Notes under the pieces: generated by a model
Databases searched by the model: none
Seen by the model: only the letters and a program-made list of their open reading frames with translations
Told to the model about the DNA's origin: nothing
In this document: in pieces, positions 26,582-33,447 of the stretch
Position numbering within the stretch: position 1 is the first letter of the stretch
Layout of the letters: each line of letters opens with the position of its first letter
Origin: GAS368 sp965227745
GTDB lineage: Bacteria > Verrucomicrobiota > Verrucomicrobiia > Opitutales > Opitutaceae
Direction: 5' to 3'
Assembly: GCA_965227745.1 (NCBI GenBank)
Contig: OZ245769.1
Span: 1,736,001 to 1,800,000, forward strand
DNA: 64,000 nucleotides
Position numbers and translations under genes: made by a program

Positions 26582-27433
26582 ATGACCTCACGAAACAAGG
26601 GCATTCTTTCCATCGAGTTCCTTCTCCCCAACGTTGGTTACCTCCTCATTGCGATCATTGGCGTTTATATATTCTACGGCACCACGGTCACGCCCCGCGC
26701 CAATGAGCTGATGATCGAGCGCAAGGTAAAGACCGAGAGCGGCAAAATCGGCGAGGGCCCCGAGACCCGTTCGGTTTTCCTCATCATCAAAGATTTCGAG
26801 CCGCAGTGGGAAATCATCTTCTGCACGTGGGGCCTGCTCGTGCTGGGCTCCAAGTTGGTCACGCTCAATCGCGAAAAGCAGCTCCTCAACCAAGACTTCC
26901 TCCGCATCCAGCCTGGCGAGCGCATCATCCCCGAGGACGCCTTTGACCGCTACAAGGAACTGCGCACCGCCATTTCCCGCAACCCGAGCTGGGGTGAGCG
27001 CCTCCTCCCCGACTGTCTCCTCGCCGCCCTCCATCGCTTCCACGCCACCGGCTCCATCCAAGACGCCTCCAATGCCGTGCGCGAGCGCGCCGAGATGACC
27101 GCCGACCAGCTCGACTCCTCCCTCTCCCTCATCCGCTACATCGCCTGGGCCATCCCCGCCATCGGCTTCGTCGGCACGGTGCGCGGTATCGGCGAATCCC
27201 TCAATCACGCCGAGGCCGCGATTAAGGGCGACATCTCCTCGCTGACCGCCAATCTCGGTCTCGCCTTCAACTCCACCTTCGTCGGCCTGATGCTCTGTAT
27301 CGTGCTGATGTTCGTGTTGCACGTCGTGCAGTCCCAGCAGGAAACCTTTATCATCGAGGCGCAGACCTACTGCCGCGACCGCCTCATCGACGTGATGAAA
27401 GTGCCCACCAAGGAAGAAACCGTCCGCTTGTAA
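26582..27433 (+). CDS. MotA/TolQ/ExbB-like proton channel protein
   Basis: 283 residues, first gene of a four-gene operon. Four hydrophobic segments: about 15-33, 74-92, 181-204 and 220-250. The last two carry the family core: IPAIGFVGTVRGIGESLNHA (compare G-L-x-G-T-V-x-G in TolQ/ExbB) and LTANLGLAFNSTFVGLMLCI (compare the A-L-x-T-T-x-x-G-L segment). Between segments 2 and 3 is a cytosolic helical region. By family knowledge such proteins form a pentamer around a B-subunit dimer and use ion flow to drive work in the periplasm. The partner here is probably one or both VWA proteins downstream. 21 bp to the next gene. Confidence 0.85.
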   Translation: MTSRNKGILSIEFLLPNVGYLLIAIIGVYIFYGTTVTPRANELMIERKVKTESGKIGEGPETRSVFLIIKDFEPQWEIIFCTWGLLVLGSKLVTLNREKQLLNQDFLRIQPGERIIPEDAFDRYKELRTAISRNPSWGERLLPDCLLAALHRFHATGSIQDASNAVRERAEMTADQLDSSLSLIRYIAWAIPAIGFVGTVRGIGESLNHAEAAIKGDISSLTANLGLAFNSTFVGLMLCIVLMFVLHVVQSQQETFIIEAQTYCRDRLIDVMKVPTKEETVRL

Positions 27434-27454
27434 TTTCCCTCCCAGCTTCGCCCC

Positions 27455-28927
27455 ATGCCTACGATCGGACTCGAACTTTGCGACGCGGGCTTTGTCACAG
27501 CCGCGAGCGACCCCACCGAAACAAAAATCGTCCCCATCGCCGACCTCAAGGGCGCGACCGACTGGCCCGGCTACGCCTATCACGAGGGGGCCAACTTCAC
27601 CTTCGGGCGCTCGGCGGAGGACATGTGGTTCGTCCATCCGCGCCGCGTGGTGCACACCTTTTGGTCGAAGCTCACCCACGATTCCCTCTCGACGATCAAC
27701 ATCACCGGTCGCCAGCCGTCGTCCTCGGAGCTGTCGTTTTTCTTCCTCCGCGAGTTCACGGGGCGGCTCTCGGCCGCGGTCGGGTCGTATGAGAAAATCG
27801 TCCTCGCCGTGCCCGGCGAGTATCTGAAAGACCCCGCCACTGAAGAGGAAAAGGTGGGCCTCCTGCTGGGCATGGCCTCGGAGCTGAAGCTCCCGCTCGC
27901 CGGCATTGTCGACATGGCCTGCGCCGCCCTCTGCGATCCGCGCGCGCCGGGCTTTAACCCCACCCTGCCCGTCCTCGTCATCGACGTTCATCAAGAGGGC
28001 ACGGACCTCACGCTTCTTTCCGCCGACGAAAAGCTGGAGCGAAAACACTTCTTCCATCTGCCCAACGTCGGCTATGCGCAGCTCTTCAAGCATCTCCACT
28101 CCACGATGGGCAACCGCTTCCTGCGGCACACGGCCTTCGACATCCTCGCCGATGGCCGCGTGGAGCAGAGCTTCTTCCGCCAGACCAAGGACTTTTTCCT
28201 GAGCGGCGCCGAGGAGAAGCGTTACCAGATCAATACCGCCACGCGTAACTATGAGCTGCTGGCCAAGCACGAGCAGCTCGCCGCCGATTCGCAGGCGTTC
28301 GTGTCGACGCTCGTCCACGGCGTGCAATCCTTCGCGGAACATTCCGCGCAAGCGCCCGGCCTCTGCACCGTGGCGCTCACCGCCCGCTCCGCGCGCGTCC
28401 CGGGCCTCGACGCCAAGCTTCGCGCCGCGGGTTTCATGCGCCAGATCCGTCTGCCCGCCGGCGCCGCCGCTGCGGGTGCCGCTCGCATTGGCGCGACGCG
28501 CCTCTCCGTGCCAGCCGATCTCGGCGATGTGCCGGTCGAGTACTCCGCTCCGCTGTCCGATACTCGCCGCGTCGCCGCCGCGTCTTGGGAAGTGCGCCTG
28601 CAAAAGCCGCGCCACACGGCTTCTCTCCCCGCCCCGACTCACGCTATCTTCGACGGTCTCGGTCACTCGCTCGGCACCTCCGCCCGCTTTACCATCGGCG
28701 CGGCCAATGCCCGCGCCGACCTCGCGCTCCCGGACTGTTTTAGCAGCGACGATTGCGTCGTTCCGCTCGTGCGCGACGCCGGCCGCTTCTGGTTCGTCGA
28801 TCCCCTTGCCGCCCGCACCGGCGAGGCTGCGCCCCGGGTACCCGTCGAGGCGGGTGACCGCCTCACGCTGAAGGCGGGCGCCGCCTCCGCCGAAGTGCTC
28901 TTCGCCCACTGCCCGAGCAACGGCTAG
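27455..28927 (+). CDS. Hsp70/actin-like ATPase fold with C-terminal FHA-like domain
   Basis: 490 residues, second gene of the operon. The start IGLELCDAGFVTA resembles the phosphate-1 loop of the Hsp70/actin superfamily, and VIDVHQEGTDLTLL (about residues 173-186) the phosphate-2 loop; YEKIVLAVPGEY lies where the connecting motif is expected. Residues about 412-486 (FTIGAANARADLALPD, FWFVDPLAARTGEAA, EAGDRLTL) follow the beta-strand pattern of an FHA domain, but the usual phospho-Thr-binding Arg/Ser/His residues are not obvious. No signal peptide, so cytoplasmic. The fold call is by motif reading and moderate; nucleotide binding is untested. Confidence 0.6.
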   Translation: MPTIGLELCDAGFVTAASDPTETKIVPIADLKGATDWPGYAYHEGANFTFGRSAEDMWFVHPRRVVHTFWSKLTHDSLSTINITGRQPSSSELSFFFLREFTGRLSAAVGSYEKIVLAVPGEYLKDPATEEEKVGLLLGMASELKLPLAGIVDMACAALCDPRAPGFNPTLPVLVIDVHQEGTDLTLLSADEKLERKHFFHLPNVGYAQLFKHLHSTMGNRFLRHTAFDILADGRVEQSFFRQTKDFFLSGAEEKRYQINTATRNYELLAKHEQLAADSQAFVSTLVHGVQSFAEHSAQAPGLCTVALTARSARVPGLDAKLRAAGFMRQIRLPAGAAAAGAARIGATRLSVPADLGDVPVEYSAPLSDTRRVAAASWEVRLQKPRHTASLPAPTHAIFDGLGHSLGTSARFTIGAANARADLALPDCFSSDDCVVPLVRDAGRFWFVDPLAARTGEAAPRVPVEAGDRLTLKAGAASAEVLFAHCPSNG

Positions 28928-28948
28928 TCCGCCCCCTCTCCACCGGCC

Positions 28949-30016
28949 ATGTCGATCTCATCAAAGCGCCGCGAAACGGAGGTCTTCAGCCTCGCCTTTC
29001 TGGACTGCATTTGCTGCGGCTTCGGCGCGGTCATCCTCGTCTTCGTCCTCACGGTGGCGACCAAGACCAAGGTCGATAAATCCGATGTGGATGACCTCCG
29101 CGAGCGCACCAAAAACATGGCGCGCAATATCAGCCTCGATCAATCCGAGGTCGATCGCCTCTCCCGGGTCCTCGCCGCCAGCCAGCTCGAACTCGACGCG
29201 GCCAACGCCAAAAACGCTATCGACCAGAACAAGCTCAGCACGCGCGAACGCGAATTGCTGCTGATGCTCCAGCAGACGGGCGCCATGAAAGACGCCCTTG
29301 CCAACCTGCTCGGTGAAAAGAAGAACCTGCCCACCGAGGACTACGCGCCCATCCCGATTCCCAACATCGACCGCCGCCAGTACCTCACCGGCGTGAAGCT
29401 CACGGGTGAATTCGTCGTCTTCGTCGTCCGCGCCTCCGGCTCCATGCTCGACGATACCATCGATGCCGCCGCCGCGCGCCTCGATGATCCCGATGAAAAG
29501 AAGCGCACCGCCCCCAAGTGGGAGCGCACGATTCATTCGCTCCAATGGATGATCGCCTCGCTCGATCCCAAGACGCATTTCCAGATCATCTTCTTCAACG
29601 ACGAGGTAAAGTTCGTCCTCCCCGACCGCAGCGACGACTGGTTCGACCCGAAGGACAAAAAGACCGTCAACGAGATCGTGAAGACGCTCGATACCATCGT
29701 GCCCAAGGGCGGCGCCAATCTCGAAAAGGCCTTTACCGCCGTGCGCTTTCTCCCGCGCCTGCCCGATAGCATCGTCCTCTTCACCGACGGCCTCCCCACC
29801 AAGAGCGACACCCTGCCCATGGAGGGCGAAGTCGGCCAAGAGGAGCGCATCCGCTTTTTCAAGCTCGCGCGCAACCAGCTCCCGCCGCGCATTCCCGTCA
29901 GCACGATCCTCTTCCCCATGAGCGGTGACCCCGCCGGCCCCGCGATGTTCTGGGAACTCGCCAACGCCACCCGTGGCGCGCTCGTCAGCCCCTCCAAATC
30001 CTGGCCCGACACATGA
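28949..30016 (+). CDS. membrane-anchored VWA-domain protein with degenerate MIDAS
   Basis: 355 residues, third gene of the operon. One transmembrane helix at about residues 13-36, FSLAFLDCICCGFGAVIL, with Asp19 near its start. Residues about 45-120 are a helical coiled-coil linker, and 150-350 a von Willebrand A domain. The MIDAS motif reads RASGS (residues 161-165) instead of D-x-S-x-S, so the metal-binding Asp is Arg; later MIDAS positions (GGANLEKAF, VLFTDGLPT) look normal. With a short basic N-terminus inside, the VWA domain should be outside the cytoplasm. Stop overlaps the next start (ATGA). It probably pairs with the TolQ-like channel. Confidence 0.82.
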   Translation: MSISSKRRETEVFSLAFLDCICCGFGAVILVFVLTVATKTKVDKSDVDDLRERTKNMARNISLDQSEVDRLSRVLAASQLELDAANAKNAIDQNKLSTRERELLLMLQQTGAMKDALANLLGEKKNLPTEDYAPIPIPNIDRRQYLTGVKLTGEFVVFVVRASGSMLDDTIDAAAARLDDPDEKKRTAPKWERTIHSLQWMIASLDPKTHFQIIFFNDEVKFVLPDRSDDWFDPKDKKTVNEIVKTLDTIVPKGGANLEKAFTAVRFLPRLPDSIVLFTDGLPTKSDTLPMEGEVGQEERIRFFKLARNQLPPRIPVSTILFPMSGDPAGPAMFWELANATRGALVSPSKSWPDT

Positions 30017-31014
30017 TCCGCCGTCGCCCCACCACGATCTTCAGCTTGGCGTTTCTCGACTGCATTTGCTGCGGTTTCGGCGCCGTCATTCTCGTCTTCG
30101 TCCTCTCCATCGACGCCCACCAAAAAGAAAAGCTCGATGCGATGGCCGACCTCCGCCGCGTGATGGCCGCACAGCTCCTCGAGATCGCCAAACTCAGCAG
30201 CAGCAAGGAAGACCTCGCGCGCAGCAATGCCCGCGTCGCCACGCTCGTCACCGATGTCCGCATCCGCAACGATTCGCTCAATGCGATGCTCGACGATCTC
30301 GAGCGCAAGATGACCAACGAGAAGAAGGGCATGGAGGCTCTCCTCGTCGACATCGACGATCTCAAAAAGGAAATCGCTGCGCGCCAGAAGAAGCCGGAGA
30401 TGGAGATGAAGGAGGTAAAGCCCACTCCGGTCGGCGTCCCCATCGGCAGCAACTACGTCGCCTTCGTCATCGACACCTCGGGCTCGATGCGCGACCCCAA
30501 TACCAACGGCCTCTGGCCTATCGCCATTCGCAAGATCGAGGAGGTCCTCGACTCGTATCCCAAGGTCGACGGCATCCAGGTCCTCGATGCGGACGGCCGT
30601 TTCGTGATGAACCGCGGCACCAGTGGCGGCTGGCTGCCCGACAATCCCGAGACGCGCGCGAGCCTCAAACGCATCCTTCGCCGCTACGATGCCGACACGA
30701 TGTCGAATCCCGTCCCCGGCATCTATCGCGTCTTCCGCAGCCTCTACGATTCGAAGGATGAAAACATGAAGCTCGGCATCTACGTTTTCGGCGACGAGTT
30801 CACCGATACCTCCGAGCCCGTGCTGCGTCGCCTCGACGAGCTCAACCCCGCCGATGAAAACGGCCACCGCAAGGTCGTGATCAACGCGGTCGGCTTTCCC
30901 ACCACCATCCAGTTTCAATTTTCGATGGGCAACACCGGCGTAAAATTCGCCAACCTCATGCGCGAAGTCTGCTACCGCCACGGCGGCGCCTTCATCGCCC
31001 TGCAGGATTTGTAA
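30013..31014 (+). CDS. membrane-anchored VWA-domain protein with intact MIDAS
   Basis: 333 residues, last gene of the operon, overlapping the previous one by 4 bp. The N-terminus repeats the same helix, FSLAFLDCICCGFGAVIL, with Asp16 aligned to Asp19 of the upstream protein. A charged coiled coil follows (about 40-130, ending KKPEMEMKEVKP), then a VWA domain from about residue 148 with the canonical MIDAS start DTSGS at 154-158. The rest of the domain is less standard than in the upstream paralogue (FGDEFTDTSEPVLRRL, INAVGFPTT). The two paralogues share the membrane segment almost exactly but the VWA parts have diverged, suggesting distinct jobs. Confidence 0.85.
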   Translation: MIRRRPTTIFSLAFLDCICCGFGAVILVFVLSIDAHQKEKLDAMADLRRVMAAQLLEIAKLSSSKEDLARSNARVATLVTDVRIRNDSLNAMLDDLERKMTNEKKGMEALLVDIDDLKKEIAARQKKPEMEMKEVKPTPVGVPIGSNYVAFVIDTSGSMRDPNTNGLWPIAIRKIEEVLDSYPKVDGIQVLDADGRFVMNRGTSGGWLPDNPETRASLKRILRRYDADTMSNPVPGIYRVFRSLYDSKDENMKLGIYVFGDEFTDTSEPVLRRLDELNPADENGHRKVVINAVGFPTTIQFQFSMGNTGVKFANLMREVCYRHGGAFIALQDL

Positions 31015-31024
31015 CACGCCAAGG

Positions 31025-31050
31025 GAGCGGCGGTTTTCAACCACCGCCTC
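31025..31050. repeat. imperfect hairpin element (GGCGGTTTTCAACC type)
   Basis: GAGCGGCGG and CCACCGCCTC flank a TTTTCAA loop just after the VWA operon. Resembles the hairpin at 40214-40236 (GGGCGGT..ACCGCCC) and may belong to one family of short intergenic palindromes. It may help end transcription but has no clear T run. Confidence 0.45.
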
Positions 31051-31160
31051 AGCGGCTAAAAAATTGCCCTGCGCTTACGGCCGGCCCACGCCTGATGTGC
31101 AACGCTCAGGCCTCGGCCTCACCTCGTCTCAAACTCTGTTGAGAGATTCGACCCTGACCT

Positions 31161-31189
31161 TGTCATTCTGAGCGCAGCGAAGAATCCAG
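31161..31189 (+). repeat. TGTCATTCTGAGCG-type dispersed repeat
   Basis: TGTCATTCTGAGCGCAGCGA followed by AGAATC. This sentence-like element (variants of TCATTCTGAGCGAAGCGAAG) is one I recall as common in intergenic DNA of many unrelated environmental bacteria. Only one copy is in the window. Confidence 0.6.
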
Positions 31190-31336
31190 CAGGAGCTACG
31201 AAAGCCAAAACTAGGCGCGGATTCCACGCTGCTCCACGTATTCAATTATTCGATACAAAAATTCTCATCCCACGCCCAACAGCCCCGACGCGCCACCCCC
31301 GCCGTCCGCCGTCGCCCGCCCGTGAGCCTCGTCGCG

Positions 31337-32542
31337 CTACAGCCCCAGAATCTTCTTCAACAGCGAACCGATGAGCTGGAGCGGGCTGCTGCCGCCGCCC
31401 TGCCCACCGCCGCCCGGGGTGCCTGCACTGTCACCACTGCCGCCGCCCGAGGATCCCGACGAGCCCGAGCTGCCGCCGGAGGAGCCGCCCGACTGACCCG
31501 ACTGGCCACCGGAGGACCCGCTTTGGCCGCCTTGGCTGCCGCTGCTGCTTCCCTTGCTGCCCTTGGACGAAGCTACTTTGGAAGAGCTGCCTTGCTGGCC
31601 ACCTTGCCCGCCTTGGCCACCCTGCCCACCGTCCCCACCTTCCCCGCCGCTGCCGTCGCCGCCGGCCTGCGAGCCGCTCGATCCACTCTTGCCACTCTTT
31701 CCGCCCTTGCCGCCTTTGCCTCCGGTCCCGGCGCCATCGCCGCCCTGGCCATCGGTGCCCGCGACCGTGCCGTCTTTGCCACCCTTGCCGTCCTTCCCCG
31801 AGCCGGAACCTCCACCGCCACCACCGACGCCATTGATATCGTCGACCGTGATCTTATCCCAGCCGGGATCGCCCTTCTTGTTCGGAGCCCTGCCCCCTTT
31901 GCCATCGCCGCCCTTGCCGTCGACGCCGGGGTTGGAGCCGTAGGGATAGACATCTTCGCTGTTAGGAATTCCGTCGCCGTCGGCGTCACCGTCTTTCTCG
32001 TTGGCAATCCCGTTCCCGTTCATGTCCGGATCCGCACTGTTCTTGATGCCATTGCCATCGAGGTCGCCGTCCGGGCCGTTTTTGCCATCGGCGGAGACCC
32101 GCGCGAGCGCCGTGCTACTTTTTCCACCCTTGCCGTTGCCTCCGCTGCCATTGCCACTGCCGTCGCCTCCGCCTTTGCCGTAGACGCCGGAGTAAGTGAA
32201 CTTCACATAGTCGACCTTGCTGGTGCTCAGCGTCGGGCGATTGCGGATCGCCGCGTCGCGCACGGTTTCGAGTTCCCACTTCTTCTTGCGCGCCGCCTCG
32301 CTGTCGGGGAGCGGGCCAAACATCAGGGTGAGATTCTCGTGCTTGTACCGCACATACCAACCCTCGTCGCTCGGACCAATGCCGCTGACGTTGATGCCGC
32401 CGTACTTCTGCTTGAAGTCATCGGCCGGCAACTGCATGAGGTCGTCGATCGCCTCGACCGGATAGATCACCGTGGCAGCCCGCGCGAGCAGCGCGGCACC
32501 GACGAACACCGAGGCACCCAGCCAGGAACGGAAATTTTTCAC
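31337..32542 (-). CDS. exported Gly/Ser-rich protein with Ca-binding-type acidic repeats
   Basis: 401 residues, third gene of a minus-strand set. GTG start followed by a signal peptide (WLGASVFVGAALLARA). Residues about 25-115 form a compact domain (VEAIDDLMQLPADDFKQKYG). About 150-205 contain thrombospondin-3-like acidic repeats (DLDGNGIKNSADPDMNGNGI, DGDADGDGIPNSEDVYPYG), expected to bind calcium. The remaining half is very low-complexity Gly/Ser/Lys/Gln sequence ending in a hydrophobic helix (PLQLIGSLLKKILGL). Probably secreted or surface located. GTG is preferred because nothing upstream gives a signal peptide; the gene lies 33 bp behind the previous stop. Confidence 0.75.
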   Translation of the reverse strand: MKNFRSWLGASVFVGAALLARAATVIYPVEAIDDLMQLPADDFKQKYGGINVSGIGPSDEGWYVRYKHENLTLMFGPLPDSEAARKKKWELETVRDAAIRNRPTLSTSKVDYVKFTYSGVYGKGGGDGSGNGSGGNGKGGKSSTALARVSADGKNGPDGDLDGNGIKNSADPDMNGNGIANEKDGDADGDGIPNSEDVYPYGSNPGVDGKGGDGKGGRAPNKKGDPGWDKITVDDINGVGGGGGGSGSGKDGKGGKDGTVAGTDGQGGDGAGTGGKGGKGGKSGKSGSSGSQAGGDGSGGEGGDGGQGGQGGQGGQQGSSSKVASSKGSKGSSSGSQGGQSGSSGGQSGQSGGSSGGSSGSSGSSGGGSGDSAGTPGGGGQGGGSSPLQLIGSLLKKILGL

Positions 32543-32575
32543 AGGGGTTTGGGAGAAATCTTCGCGGAAAAAAAC

Positions 32576-33436
32576 TCAGAGACCGGCCGGCATGGCGCGG
32601 CCTTTTTCGACGCCACGATTACTGTTGTCGCCCGGCGAGCCCTTGCTGCCGCCGCCCGTGCCCGTCGCCTTTTCCATTTGTTGCGTGGTGCCCGCCGGCT
32701 GCGCACCGACGATCCCGGCGGCATTGCCCACGGTTTTGATCTGCATCGCCGGATCGCCGATCTTCACGGGCGTGGGCTTCGGCACATTCGCGACATCCGG
32801 ACCACCCGCCGTAGCGGCATCACCCGACAAACCGGCTACTTGTTGGCCCTCGGCCTTCGCATTTGGATCATTCGGGCCGCCACCGGGACCGCCTGCGGCA
32901 TTTTGCGCCGCGTTCTGCGGCCCCTGATCGCCGCCGGCTCCCGCCGGCCCACTTTGGCCCGCCGCCCCTTGCTGCCCGCCCTGCTGCTGTTGCTGGCCAC
33001 CTCCGCCAGGAAGTTTCGGCAGGCCGCCTTGCTTGCCCTCGCCCGCCCCGCCGCCCGACATGCCCGGGATCGGCGGAATCGGCAAATTCACCTGCAGGCC
33101 CTGCGGTTGCTGCTGCTGGCCGCCACCACCGCCCTTTTGTCCGGGCTGTTGCTGACCGCCGACTTTGTCACTCGTCGAGTTTTCATCGCCGGGAATTTCA
33201 AAGTCACCGAGCATCCCATACTCCGAGCGCTTCTCCGCCGGCTGGGTCGAGCCATCGAGTAACGCCGGATCGGGCAATGGCGCGCGCGCCGCCGCGCCAC
33301 GTGTCGTCGAGGTGGATCGCGTCGTCGCGCCCGCTCCCGTGCTGGAAGTCGGGCGAGTGGTATCCTGGGCGCACACCTGCGATGCGAGCACGAGTGCCGC
33401 CGCACTCAGGGGAAGAACGGAATGGCGAAAAGACAT
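32576..33436 (-). CDS. exported Gln/Gly/Pro-rich low-complexity protein
   Basis: 286 residues with a signal peptide (SVLPLSAAALVLASQVCA). The mature part is Thr/Ser-rich, then a short ordered piece (RSEYGMLGDFEIPGDENS), then runs of Gln and Gly (GGGGQQQQQGGQQ) and Pro (LPIPPIPGM). The last 70 residues (PKPTPVKIGDPAMQIKTVGN) may be a structured tail. No recognised domain. It sits 11 bp behind the TPR/PEGA-like gene and 33 bp before the Gly-rich gene, so the three genes look like one unit encoding envelope or extracellular proteins. Confidence 0.65.
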   Translation of the reverse strand: MSFRHSVLPLSAAALVLASQVCAQDTTRPTSSTGAGATTRSTSTTRGAAARAPLPDPALLDGSTQPAEKRSEYGMLGDFEIPGDENSTSDKVGGQQQPGQKGGGGGQQQQPQGLQVNLPIPPIPGMSGGGAGEGKQGGLPKLPGGGGQQQQQGGQQGAAGQSGPAGAGGDQGPQNAAQNAAGGPGGGPNDPNAKAEGQQVAGLSGDAATAGGPDVANVPKPTPVKIGDPAMQIKTVGNAAGIVGAQPAGTTQQMEKATGTGGGSKGSPGDNSNRGVEKGRAMPAGL

Positions 33437-33447
33437 GAGAGGTGGGG

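Larger units (their letters stand above)
31015..31336. other. 322-bp gap between two convergent operons
   Basis: Holds the imperfect hairpin at 31025-31050 and a TGTCATTCTGAGCGCAGCGA repeat at 31161-31189. No plausible coding frame and no clear rho-independent terminator were seen. Confidence 0.7.

Noticed and set aside
26588..28909. 773-residue open frame opposite the channel and Hsp70-like genes
   Set aside because: It spans two real genes in antisense, including their intergenic gap, and has no protein features.
28663..28920. Small frame opposite the FHA-like region
   Set aside because: Antisense of a real coding end with no own start signal or motif.
26582..31014. Zorya-type phage defence (ZorA/ZorB)
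   Set aside because: There is a MotA-like protein, but no OmpA-like peptidoglycan-binding domain in the partners and no helicase or nuclease gene beside it.
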